From: Volvox africanus
Taxonomy: Eukaryota > Chlorophyta > Chlorophyceae > Chlamydomonadales > Volvocaceae
Assembly: GCA_030268105.1 (NCBI GenBank)
Contig: BSDZ01000094.1
Location: forward strand, 4,002,501-4,066,500
Reading direction: 5' to 3'
Length of the DNA: 64,000 nucleotides
Shown one piece after another: positions 11,939-23,129 of this stretch. The notes below the pieces were generated by a model, which did not search any database, was not told the DNA's origin, and saw only the letters and a list, made by a program, of their open reading frames with translations. The translations under genes were made by a program, and so were the position numbers. Each line of letters opens with the position of its first letter. The stretch's first letter is position 1.

Positions 11939-14900
11939 ATGTCCGGAAACAGAGCAGTTGCTGCATCCACGGAAATTTACGATTACACTCAGCTCAAGCA
12001 GCTCACCAAGGATCAAAAAGCTGAATTGGAAATGCTGGAACAGGCAGAGCTAGGCACGGGCAGCACCGTGAGTGGCTACCGCATCATCGACAACCAGCTG
12101 AGCGCGAAGCTCCTCAGCGGCCACACGATTCCGCTCGTCGGCCTGGGCACCTGGTATGAAAGGCAAATAAAGAGCTTCATCCTGTGACGGACGCTCAATT
12201 TCTGTGCGGAGCTGCTCCGGCCTGTAAACTTCCTAGGACGCGACGATCTGGGTTTTCCCTGGGTTTTCTCTATCTCAGGATGGGATAACGGCACTTATTA
12301 GCTGTGTATGCATGCTTAGTTAATGTCGCTCATCTGAATGTTATTGGTTGTCGCTGCATCGCAGGAAGAGCGCTAAAGGCGAGGTGGGCGCCGCGGTTGC
12401 TACCGCGCTGAGGCAGGGCTACCGCCATATCGACTGCGCGCGGGTGTACCAGAACGAGCACGAGGTGAGCATGAGCGAGCTTGAGCGAGCTTGTGCCATT
12501 GGCCGTACCGTGCTGCATCGCGTCGTGCCATTGGCCGTACCGTGCTGCATCGCGTCGCGTCGCGTCACACTGTCTTATATTGCGGCTCTCAAGCCAGATC
12601 AATGAATCCTCATCGCCATATGTAACCCTCAACCCCACTGACGGCGCTCTCGGTCGCAGGTGGGCGAGGCTCTGGAAGCAGTGCTGGCGGAGGGTGTGGT
12701 GCAGCGGGGGGAGATCTTCATCACCTCCAAGCTGTGGAACACCGACCATGAGCCCGCCAGGGTGGAGGCGGCCTGCAGAAAGTCAATGGAAGATCTGCGA
12801 GTGGGTGTGGGGTTAGGAGTCAGGGGGAAAACGAAATAACGGGCGACACAGACTTTACAGGCGCAGTTACAGGCGATGTGTGTGTGTGCGTGTGAAAGGA
12901 AGTTACTTGTGAAGGTGAGGGGGCGGAGGCGGAGGCGGAGGCGGAGGCGGAGGCGGAGGCGGAGGCGGAGGCGGAGGCGGAGGCGGAGGCGGAGGCGGAG
13001 GCGGAGGCGGAGGCGGAGGCGGAGGCGGAGGCGGAGGCGGAGTATAGGAAACTGCTTGTGGTGATGAGCGATTATCATCCGCACGGGGCCCTCTTCTTCC
13101 CTTCTTTGTTTTTTCAATGTGGATTCGTTCCAGTCACCCCTGGGTCATGTCTCCGTACCCTGATGGCTCCGCCTTCCTCCTCTGCCCCTGCACGACCAGG
13201 TCAGCTACCTCGACCTCTACCTGGTTCACTGGCCAGTCACTGGCAACGTAGGGCCCGAGGTGCAGCCCCCCCTGGAGGGCACGTGGGCAGCCATGGAGGC
13301 TCTGGTGAGGGACCGGAAAGGGGGGAGGGGAGGGGAGGGCAGGGGAGGAGGGCGGGGAAGTCGAATAAACGAGACATGATACCGCTGTAGAGCTGCTGTA
13401 AAGCATATGACTAAGTGCGATGGGGGAGGTGGGGAGGGGGGCAAGGGAGGGGGGAAAGGAGAGGGGGAGGGCGGGGCCATCATTCGACCCTCACGGTTAG
13501 TCCTCGTTTCTCAGTATCAGCATTCAGTATTCGTTTGAGTCGACTTCTCCCGCCCTCCCAAATGGCTTATGTTTGAGTTGGATCATGTGTTATGTACGGC
13601 GAGCCTATTCACGTCCCTCGAGAGCGCAACGGTTATGGCTACTGAGCAAATGATGCAAAGCCCCACTGCTGCTGCTACTGCTGCTGCTGCAACTGCTGCT
13701 GGTTGGTGGTGGGTGTGCAGGTCGACAAAGGGCTCGTTCGTTCTATCGGCGTGTCCAACTTCTCCACCCGCAAGCTGGAGCGCCTTATGGCCACCGCCCG
13801 CATAAAGCCCGCAGTAGTACAGGTGCCGTACAATGGATGAACCCGCCCGAGAGCTGTGTGACATCGTCGAGGCACCTGTTACCATCTGGCATCATACGTC
13901 CTATTTCTGTGTGTCGTACAATTACCCTGTAATAAACCGATAATTCGATAACACCAACGTCGTACTTATCGTACTTTTTCTTAAATACTTCAGATTTTAG
14001 AAAGTTGAGAGGCATCGTTGGGAATCCTCAGAGCCCTCAGGCCTTCACGTCTCACACCGTCACTCTTCGCGCCCATCTCCTTAACTTTCCCCCTTCCACA
14101 CAGGTAGAGTCGCACCCCTATTTTCGCAATGAGTCGCTGCGGGCGTGGTGTTCCGATCGCGGCATTCACCTGACCGCCTACTCGCCGTTGGGCTCACCGG
14201 ACAGCGCCGCCATGTTGAGGAGGGCGGAGGACGGCCCTTCACTCCTCAAGGACCCAGTGGTGGCGGAGGCAGCCGCACGGCTCGGGAGGAACGCCGGCCA
14301 GGTGGGCGACCTCGTGCACACTGGGACTGGGATGCATTTAACGCGACCTAACGGTTAACGGCTTCCGTTAAGCTAACTAATTCGTCCATTCACCCTACCT
14401 ACCTATCTACATACATACATACATACATACATACATACATAACTTTTGAGGAGGAGGTTCTGGGGGAGGGAAGAGGGAGAGAGTCAGGGAGGAGGAGTCA
14501 AGGGGAAGACAGTCTAGGTCTCGAGGAGGGGAAGGGAGAGGGTGGAGGGTTTCGTGGCTAGAGGTACCGGTGTCCAGGCTTCGGGTCCTTAGGGTTTTGG
14601 GAGGGGTCAGCGAGAGAGGTCTTTCCTTCTTGTGCAGTGCAGGTGTTTGCGGGGCCAGCTTTGGGTGGGGCCGGAAGGCTTTCTAGGGGGGCGCCAGTTT
14701 GGCTGTGTGTGTCTGTCAGGCTCTTGCCAGGTCAGTTTCGGTTTAGAGGAGAGGGTTTCCCGTCCTTTGAGCAGCTAGTCGTCCTCCGTTTTCCGTTGGG
14801 CCCTTCTGTGGTTTCTTGGTGACCCTGAGTGCTCTGTTAGTGGCCAGGCGAGAGCTTGTGAGGGCTCGCTGGCCCTAGTGAGAGGGGGAGCACGTGGCAG

Positions 14901-15275
14901 GACAGACAGACAAAGCCACGTGTTCCTCCCCTGCGCTGTGGCTCGGTCCGGTCAGGCCCCCAGGTGCTCGTCTTTGGAGGGCGAGTTGCCCCCAGTGTAA
15001 CACCCATAATACATACATACGTACATACGTACGTAATTTCCATGTCCCCGCAGATCCTGATTCGATGGGCGCTACAACGGGGCACCAGTGTGCTGCCGAA
15101 GTCAGTCAACCCGGAGCGCATCAAGTCAAACCTCGAGGTCTTTGACTGGGAGATTCCAGCGGACATGTACGAGCAGCTGTCCAACCTGGCACACCAACAG
15201 CGCATGGTGGACGGAAGCTTCTGGATTAATCCGGCGGGTCCGTACCGGACCTTACAAGATCTGTGGGACGAATGA
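11939..15275 (+). CDS. Aldo/keto reductase (AKR superfamily)
   Basis: A NADPH-dependent carbonyl reductase of the (beta/alpha)8 AKR superfamily; the substrate cannot be told from sequence. Exons: 11939-12153, 12365-12464, 12660-12800, 13200-13304, 13721-13822, 14104-14301, 15054-15275, totalling 1083 nt, 360 residues, all GT-AG and in phase. The catalytic tetrad is complete: D95 and Y100 in [19 protein letters not shown]129 in FITSKLWN, H162 in YLVHWP. Also seen are GVSNFS, AYSPLGS and the cofactor motif [19 protein letters not shown] (about 301-319). A roughly 55-residue charged N-terminal extension precedes the barrel, which begins near [11 protein letters not shown]. It does not look like a strong organelle-targeting sequence, so the enzyme is probably cytosolic. 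Introns carry (GGAGGC)n, CTG and CATA repeats. Certainty is high for the family and low for the substrate. Confidence 0.93.
12921..13042. repeat. (GGAGGC)n hexanucleotide minisatellite
   Basis: About 20 near-perfect copies of GGAGGC lie inside the reductase intron between 12801 and 13199. The tract is open in several frames and so creates artificial Arg-rich frames on both strands. It is G-rich enough to form quadruplexes. Confidence 0.95.
14404..14440. repeat. (CATA)n microsatellite
   Basis: About nine tandem CATA units lie in the last intron of the aldo/keto reductase gene. Confidence 0.9.
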
Positions 15276-15314
15276 ATGGAGTGTTAGGACTTCAGTTGCA
15301 AATATGTTTTTTAT

Positions 15315-15319
15315 TGTAA
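15315..15319 (+). terminator. TGTAA polyadenylation signal of the reductase
   Basis: A TGTAA lies 40 nt past the stop codon at 15275. It is the volvocine-type polyadenylation signal. The short distance implies a very short 3' UTR unless a later site is used. Confidence 0.5.
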
Positions 15320-16263
15320 TGGGCCATTTGGGTTTTTGAATATTTTTTCGGATTCAAGATTGGCTTTTACATAAATGGCATGGCGAAGGGCATATATAGC
15401 GGCGGTTTGCGGGAGCTTCCGTACGTAGGTAGGTATGGGTACTCGGGTACAGACATAGACTTACGGATCGCGGATTGTACCAGGAAAAGGACAGTGGCCT
15501 CACCACGCCTCACAATTGGAACGTTGTGGAATTGATTTCGCGTGGCATTGGTGTTGAGATGTACCCTAAGGCCAAAAATGGGCCCCTGCTCTTTGCTGAG
15601 ATTCAGCACGTAAAATCTCTCCTTCTAGCTATGCAAGTCTAGATATCACGACTTCCAGCATTTGCTTTTGAGAGGATTTGGGTTGTTCAACAGATCTTTG
15701 CCAATTCGACACGAGACGTTGGGTCATCCGGACTCCACCGGAAAAAGGTACCTTCCATTGGGACTCCTAAGTTCAAGTCATGGACGTACGAGTTGAGTGC
15801 GGGTAAACGCAAGTCGCAATTGAATCCATCACCTAACCATCAGAAAGTCAGGAATTGATCACCCAACGCATGAATAGGTTCTACAGTTTTAGGAAGTATT
15901 AATAATCTTACTGATGAACTAACTTGATTGCCTTGAATTCATGAAGCTGATGCCTTAAACTCTTTCCTGGAAGCGGCAGACGGTTGATGCCGTTATCCGT
16001 TTGTAGCCTGTATCCGTATGCCGTTATCCGTTATCCGTTTGGAGCCTGCCCGGCAGGATGGTGTTTGGAAACTTCCGACGACTTATCTAATCGACAGATA
16101 GTTTGTGCTAAAATATACGCTTACAAAGTTATTAACACGCTATAAACTATTGGCATCGTTTCTATGACCGGTACCCTAGACCGTAAATCGTATTAGTGTA
16201 TACATGTTAGATGTTAGCGAGCCATTTATACAACAGTGGAACGTTATAAAAACCATTAATTGA
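15320..16263. other. Intergenic region between reductase and DUF3531 gene
   Basis: AT-richer noncoding sequence that must contain the DUF3531 promoter. Around 15990-16040 the motif CCGTTATCCGTTTG recurs in several partial copies with GTATCCGTATG. No protein-coding exon is recognised. Confidence 0.5.
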
Positions 16264-19200
16264 ATGCAAAATATTATTTGTATTCCCAGGTTGCACACAC
16301 AACAACTCACCATCTGTACCATGCAAAGCGCCGCCAACCGACATTCTCTCCAGTCACACTTGCTCTCAAGTAAATACAATTATAATTATAATATAATTCA
16401 ACGTGTTACGACGTGCCATTCGTCGACCATTTCCCTCGCAAGTCAAAGAGTCGTGCGAGGCCTTGAGAACGCTGGTACGCTTTATCGCCGCCCATTCACC
16501 CAAGTGCCTGCAATTGGACCAGATCCTTATGCCAGCGGCGGTGGCGGCGGTCAAACTAGCCGGAGAGTACGGAAACCCGAGTGGGTTCGGTGAGTCTCGC
16601 GCGGTGTTAGAAGCCCGTTGCTCCTATTTTCTTCCCTGGAGTTATCCTGATGATGCCACGACTGCCAGGTGGTTGTGAAGCTTCCCGGGGTAACCCAACG
16701 TCTCCCATCCCGTCACCAAAACCTGTCATCTGGGTCAAGGACGTGTACCGTATACGCACCACAACATGTATAATATGTACAAGTATAGCCTGGTGCATTT
16801 CAAAATGGTTTGTCAAATGCGTCCGCACATGTCTCATGATCCCTTTGCTCCTCCAACCTCTATCTTCCACGTTGGCACCGTTGGGGACCGTTGCGGTTTC
16901 GGTTGTCGATTATCTCGGCGGCAGCATCTTGGAGGAGGATGTGGACAACGACCCAGAAGTTGCCCGGTTGCTGGAGGGTACGGACGGAGATCCGGATCTG
17001 ATCCGGGAAAAGGTACCTTCGGGGAGCAGCGCCTATAAGGGAGACGGAGGGAGGGCCCGACAAACACCATACACAGTCAAGATGTGACACGGATCAAGGA
17101 GGGGGCTTATCCGGGTATCTGGGTATTTGGGTGACAGTTTCTCGGACCAGGCGGCAGGCGGCAGGTGGCGATCGCCTCAGATGTTATGGTAGAGTCTCCT
17201 GGTTTCGGAGGTCTGAGTAACCCCTTCCAGAGGAATCAGTCGGACGGTGGTGGGACTTACTACTTGCATGTGGGCTGCTGGCCAGAAATCGCTCACCGCG
17301 ACTCCCCAACTTACTTCATCAGGGCCGGCAGCGGCCCGCCAGGGAGGGCGCCCCGGACCCATATGCCCGTTGCCTCTCATGCCACGTAACCCCCTCCCCG
17401 TTCCATCACTTCGTCCCGCTCCATCGCCCTGGCACATCCTCCTCTTCAGCGCACTGCCTGCCCCCGTCTGGCACTCACGCTCACACCCTCGTCCCCCCAA
17501 CACCTCCCTGTTCGTTGGCCCCTCCATCCAATCGACGGGTCCTCCTCCATGCGGCTGCTCCATGCGGCTGCTAAAAGATGAAATTCGCGCTAAAAGAGAC
17601 GGACATGCGGAGGGAGCAGCAGGGTTCCGATGTGCCACCTGTGGTCAAGTTTAGGGCCATCAGCCCCATGGGACTGTGGGTGAGCACTTGACCTTGAGGG
17701 GAGGGGGAAGGGGGGGGAGGGGAGGGGAGGGAAGGGAAGGGAAGGGAAGGGAAGGGAAGGGAAGGGAAGATGGTGGTGGCGGTGACTTTGGGCTGGTGAA
17801 TGGCCTCCGCGCAAGCCTTGGATGACTTCGTTCATAACCTTCAGCTCCTTTGCCCCTCACTCCATAACCACTTCCCTTCCGTCTTACCTAACACTACGGC
17901 CGCATCCATGACGTCATGCAGGTCTGGCTGGAGTTCCTCGAGGCTCCAGTGGCGGAGGAGCAGGAGTTGCTGGAGGGCGTGCTCAAGAGCTGGTTCGCGG
18001 TGGGAAAGCTGGGGGGCTACAACAGCCAGAACCTGCAGGTGGGTTGGGGCTGGTTTGGGGATGAGGCTGGGGTCAGGTGGGGCAGGAAGGGGAAGGGGTG
18101 GGGATCAGGTGGAGCAGCAGTGAAGGGGCAAAGCCCGTCCGTAGCAGTCATTATAGTGTCATCCCGCTCAGTGGGCATTCCGCAGTGGGCATTTACAGTC
18201 AATTTATGTTTGAGGCATGGTTAGAAGCCCCCTCCGGCTGCTTTATTGTTGTATCATGTCGTATCGCGCAGAGCGACTTACGCACCAGACTACCATGTAA
18301 ACCACAAACCCCACCACTCCGGAATCGAACTCAACAATGCCCCGTTCCCACTACCTCCCGGTTGCTGCTCACTCCTTCGCAGGTCTATCAAAATGCCGAT
18401 GATGACCAGTCCTTTTTTGAGTACGATAATGACGAGCTGGAGGCTGGAGAAACTCGCATGGCGTCGTACGTACACGACATCGGGGAGGTTGAGTACCAGG
18501 GTAATTGGGCCCGAGTGTGGTGAGTGGGGATTCGAATGGCGTATCCTTGATGCCCGTACACATACACATATACATATACACATACCTCCCAACATGCTGA
18601 CAACTCAGCCCCGCTTTCCTACCCCGCAGGATCGACATGGGCACCGCGGATGAGTTGGCTCTGGATGTGCTCATCAACATGTTGGTGGGCTTCAGCACGG
18701 AGATGTGCGGCCTCAAGTCGGTGCTCCTGGGAGGGGCCAACGAAGACTGGCCGGTGCCGGAAGAAGAGCGGGAGTTCGGACCCGACGACGACTACATGAA
18801 GGTGGGATCGAGAGACGGTAAAGGGGACTAGAGGATGCTGGACGACGAGGTGAAGGACTGGAGGGCTCAGTGCTCCTCAGTGTCACCAATGCTCCTCAAC
18901 ATCAGGACCAGAACATTTCGTCAATCTGGTTTCCGACCCCTTCTTTGCCGGCTTTTCTGATGTTGCAGGTGGTAATGAATCCCATGCGGCTGCCTGAAGG
19001 GCTCGATGAGGAATTCCAGTTCATGGACGATGAAGGCATGTTCGAGGGGGGCAAGGGCCGCAGACAGCCAGTAAGCCGGAGTGAGGATCCTTACACCACG
19101 GGCGGCAACAGTAGCAGCAGTGGGTACAGCGTTCGTGGGGGACAATACGGTGCAAAGGCGGAGGAGCAAGAGCTTCAGCGGCTGGCGGACCGATTGCGGC

Positions 19201-19532
19201 GACCCGCTGGCGCCAGTGGTGGTGGGAGAGCTACGCGAACGCGCAGTGATGGCGGCGGCAGTGCTGTCGGAGGTTATTACGGTGCAAGTGGCGACAGGGA
19301 TCTAGATCTGGATCTAGATCTAGGACCAGATTTTAACCCTGACGAGCTGGAATTTACAGATGCAGACGAGGGCGAGGCCGGGGGCAGCGGCGGCAGGACA
19401 GGGGCTGAGGCCACGGGGGGGGTGCAACAGGGGTCGGGGTTCGACACGAAGCGGCCCTGGGGCGCGAGTTTTGTGAGGAGAGTGCGGCGGGAAGGGAACG
19501 GCGCTGGCGGCGGCAAGGGATCTGCCAGGTAG
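16264..19532 (+). CDS. DUF3531-family protein, probably plastid-targeted
   Basis: The DUF3531 family is conserved in cyanobacteria, algae and plants; its function is not established. Exons: 16264-16589, 16925-17012, 17578-17679, 17922-18038, 18383-18519, 18630-18801, 18969-19532, totalling 1506 nt, 501 residues, all in phase. The conserved core runs from about residue 130 to 300 and reads KPEWVRILEEDV, then GSDVPPVVKFRAISPMGLWV, LEGVLKSWFAVGKLGGYNSQ, YDNDELEAG, SYVHDIGEVEYQGNWARVWI and DVLINMLVGFSTEMCGLK. The N-terminus is rich in Ser, Gln and Arg and poor in acids, compatible with a chloroplast transit peptide. A second in-frame ATG at 16321 (MQSAANRHS) would give 482 residues and may be the real start. 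The last exon adds a roughly 185-residue Gly/Ser-rich acidic tail with a DLDLDLDL run. Core exons are certain; the 5' end is less so. Confidence 0.85.
17697..17770. repeat. GGGAA/GGGGA purine repeat in an intron
   Basis: A G-rich purine tract of GGGGA and GGGAA units begins just after the donor of the third DUF3531 exon. It is noncoding in the gene model. Confidence 0.9.
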
Positions 19533-19598
19533 CATAGCATAACACAGCATACATAGACTTTGTTTGACTGGATCGGGGCTAAGCATTGGAAACCCAAC

Positions 19599-19603
19599 TG
19601 TAA
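19599..19603 (+). terminator. TGTAA polyadenylation signal of the DUF3531 gene
   Basis: TGTAA lies about 67 nt past the stop codon at 19532. This is the volvocine consensus signal. Confidence 0.5.
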
Positions 19604-22600
19604 AGAAGCGGACTGATCAATGCCTGAAAGGTAAGGGCTGTGGAACAACTGTGTTACGTTGGGGCTATTGGTAAAGGTCGCAGTTCTGGAGCAGGGATCT
19701 GGCATTGGTTGGGGCTTAAGCCTCCCAGGTTTGGCTGCACGGGATCTTTTTGAGATATGGCAGCTGTGTGATGGTTTGGGGTTTCAGAGGTTGGGGTACA
19801 CCCTGTACTAACATCTCAATTACGCTGCCAGCCTGCTGACAGACAGATAGACAGGCAAGCAGCACAAATGAGATATTCTCGATGAAAATAGATAGGATTA
19901 AAAAGACTGAAGAGGGGATGGAAGTTACGAAACAGCAAGCACAGGTGCTGTGAGAGTTAAGAGGCGAGGCTGGACGCTGCGCAACTTTTGCCAGGAGGCG
20001 GAAGTATCTCAGATTGCGAGCATCACCAGCACGGGAAATCAACTATTTTATTACCGCCCTGCACATGCATGATAATTATCATGCATGTGCAGGGCGGTAA
20101 TAACTTATGAACCCGAAAGACACCAGCATCAGAGCCCGTTCAGAAACGCGAGGTTACGAAGCGTATTTGCGGGGACGTAGGTTCGGGAGTCACATGTCAC
20201 GAAGAGTCTCGCCAGATTAGAGAGGGGTCACGATGAACACAAATAAACAGCTATACATCCTGCATATGCAACATTTCCTGTTTCCCAACCATCTCGGTTA
20301 CAAACCGTTAAATTCAGTTACAGGGTTCGACCTTCATCACGGGGTGACGCGACCCGAAGTGCGCCAAACACCGTGCCCCTGTCCGTACACATGTGCCTGG
20401 ACGACTGCCAGCAGTACCAACTTGGCACTGGCCGCACGTGTATGACACGGACAGACAGACAGACAGGCAGCCAGGGACAGAGATAGAAACACTACTGCAC
20501 TATTCAGGCGAAGGCAGAAGGTGGCGCCGCAAGGGATCAGTTACCCCTCCTCCCAGCGCTGGTCACACACGCGCATGCGGAAGCTACCTATCAGACGTGT
20601 TCCAACAGCTTCCGACCCAGGAGACCACTAAAACGCTTGGCACGATGTCCTAACACCCATCCGTACCCGGGCAGGCAGCCCGGCACTGGCCAAAGACAGC
20701 GGTCACAGTACCCTCTCTTGCCCCCCTTTCTCGCCCACCTGCTGACACAAATACCACATCATCAGATCACACGGAGCGAGGGAGGGAGGGAGGACGCCAG
20801 AAGGGGTACAACTCAGAAACGCTCATGTTTTCACCACCACCTAGATCCCAATCAATGCATGCGTTGAATTTACGCCGCCGGGGCGACAGCCGCTTTTCCC
20901 CGTGTACCTGCAGTCGAGTCGAGTCCCACGGGACACAGGAATGGCTGGCGGCCAGAGGCAAATTCCGAGGGTGCATCGGGATAGGGATTGTAGAGGGCAA
21001 GGCAAGGAGCTATCTCCATCCCGTTGGTCGCAAGGTGAGGTTGGCGAAAGCAAATCTGACAACACAAAAGTGCCCCGCTCCGTGCCCGGAGAGCATCCTC
21101 CCTACCAGGGAAATTCCCCAACAACCGATGCCAGGACGTGCCCTGCAGCATTTCAACGTGCTGGATGGAACCGGGCGGACGCCCAACGTAAGGCCATCGC
21201 CATGGCAGAAGCCGAGGAGCCTCCTATTCGCACAAGAGCCACAGCCAACCCTCATGCAACGTAACTACCATGTCATATTTTTCTACTCTGTACCGCACCT
21301 CGCACAGTCCCAAACAGCTACCACATTAAAGAGCAATACAGTAACAGCATAGCGTAGACGGGCGGACGACCATCCCTCTAACTTCCAACCGCCAAGGACT
21401 GCAGCGCTGCACCCGCACAGAAGCCACCACGTTGAGAATGCCGCCTGAAGCCGAAAAGAGGCCACATGCAGAACCTGAGTTGAGGGTCCCGTGGGTGGTC
21501 TTCCGCTGCGTTTGCTGCAGAACCTTAAGGCACAAGAGGGGGCCTTTCCAGCAATCCGTCAAGCCCATAAAAACCCACGGGACATTACGGCAGCTGTCGT
21601 ACGAGGTCAAGGACGAGGCATTTAGTATGGCGTGGGTGGGGGCGGGCGCGACAGAATGTGAGCCGCCCCAAGCCCCTTCCCACCCCGCTGCGTACCTCAG
21701 CAATAGCTTTGGCCACATTACCGACACAGTAGTGCCATACTACACCGTACACTAAGACACATAAAAATAGTGACGTACAACAATGACCAGCAATAGGCAA
21801 CAGACTGGGGACCTACGCCACACCATAATTCTTGGTCCAGTAAGCGGGTGATGCATGTGTATGTGTATGTGTATGTGAACACGTCGTCATAAATTCTGAA
21901 CGACATATCTGAACTTCCCTTTGTCCTCGCCACTTACGTCCGGGAGGCGGTAGGGTCTCCCTCCCCTTCACATCCCCATCTCCCCCAGCTTCCTTACCCG
22001 CCGTCATCCACTGTACACCCTCGGCCCACCAGTCAACAACCCAAATCAAATCTACAACGATGTTTTCCGAATCCAAGAGGCCCAACCGCCTACCAACAAC
22101 GATCGATGTAAACAGCAAAAGAATACCACTGCCACCACCTCAGCGAGCCGAATGTAATAAGGTAATGGAATGGTTCATTGATTGATTGATACAGAGCAAT
22201 CTGCCAAAACGAGCACTGTTTCTTCCAACTGTACAACATCTTTTCGTGTTTTACATTTTTAATAACACGGGTTGGCAATCTCGAGCTCCAGAGAGGTCAA
22301 TCCCCCCCGTAACCCTTTACTTTACACCAACCGGCTTTACAGAGCCAGAACCTGACGTGACAACAACACAATGGCGCGAATGACGCAGGTGGGGAACGCG
22401 GGTTGAGAGGGATGCCAATACGCAACTTTCAACCAGCCAATGGACGGCTGCTCCTGCGCCCTCCTTACTCCCTGCCTCTTCCCCGCCTGCATCTAACGGC
22501 GCCAATTTCATATCACACCACAACACATCATGCACCTAGGGATCGCCATGCCGAAGAAACTCCGTGCCAAGCCCCTCCACCTCCCGACTTCACCCACCGT

Positions 22601-23012
22601 TACATCACCGTGATCGGCTCTCACTCCTAGGGAGGGGGCGGTATGCAGGCAACGAAAGACCGGACCCCCCATGGGAAACGGAAACTCCCCACCCCACCCC
22701 CATCCCAATCCTGATAATACTTCCCTCCATTCCTTGTGTGTACAGTACAACGCGATGCGCGGTTACGGTGCTGTGTTGCTGCATGCGTAAATTAGCCTCT
22801 CCTTCAATTGTTATGTGCGAAGCAGCCCTCGCGGAACAACTGACCACCACCGACCGTACAACGACTCAGCCATCCGTCTGGTGCTGCCTCACTGCTGTTG
22901 CGGAGAACATACTGCATGTCTTGCCTGTTGCTGCTTGACACACCATACACGCCGAAGCATTTGAGGTGCTTTTAAAGACCACCCCAGCTCCTCTCCTTTC
23001 CTCATCTGGGTC
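19604..23012. other. Convergent intergenic region, 3.4 kb
   Basis: This lies between the 3' ends of the DUF3531 gene (plus) and the NTF2-like gene (minus). Open frames up to about 175 codons occur but lack similarity, splice series or consistent codon use. It holds the 56-bp palindrome at 20048-20103 and short CAGA, TGTATG and GATT repeats. It may be a long 3' UTR, decayed mobile DNA, or both. Confidence 0.45.
20048..20103. repeat. Perfect 56-bp palindrome without a loop
   Basis: The two 28-nt arms are exact reverse complements meeting at AATT (20074-20077). I checked all 28 pairs; the match ends at 20047/20104. The arms begin TTATTACCGCCCTGCACATG. A perfect spacer-free palindrome of this size is unusual for a polyadenylation region. 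It could be a foldback-element relic or an assembly or cloning fold-back artefact. Confidence 0.97.
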
Positions 23013-23017
23013 TTACA
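23013..23017 (-). terminator. TGTAA polyadenylation signal of the NTF2-like gene
   Basis: TTACA on the plus strand, read as TGTAA on the minus strand, lies about 113 nt past the stop codon at 23130. Confidence 0.5.
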
Positions 23018-23129
23018 CAACGACCGCACCAAGTAGGTGTGGGGAATGGACAGATGACGGCATCGTACGGACTGACGGACTGACGGACACACGGCGGACT
23101 AATGTTGGGAAATGTTGGGAGGCTCATCT

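Noticed and set aside
12876..13064. Poly-Arg open frame
   Set aside because: Translation of the (GGAGGC)n intronic repeat.
20048..20103. Palindrome as a bacterial-type terminator
   Set aside because: The genome is eukaryotic nuclear, there is no loop and no U-tract, and the flanking genes have their own TGTAA signals.
20825..21352. 175-codon plus-strand frame in the convergent intergenic region
   Set aside because: No domain, signal, splice series or repeat structure; opposite-strand frames are equally long there.
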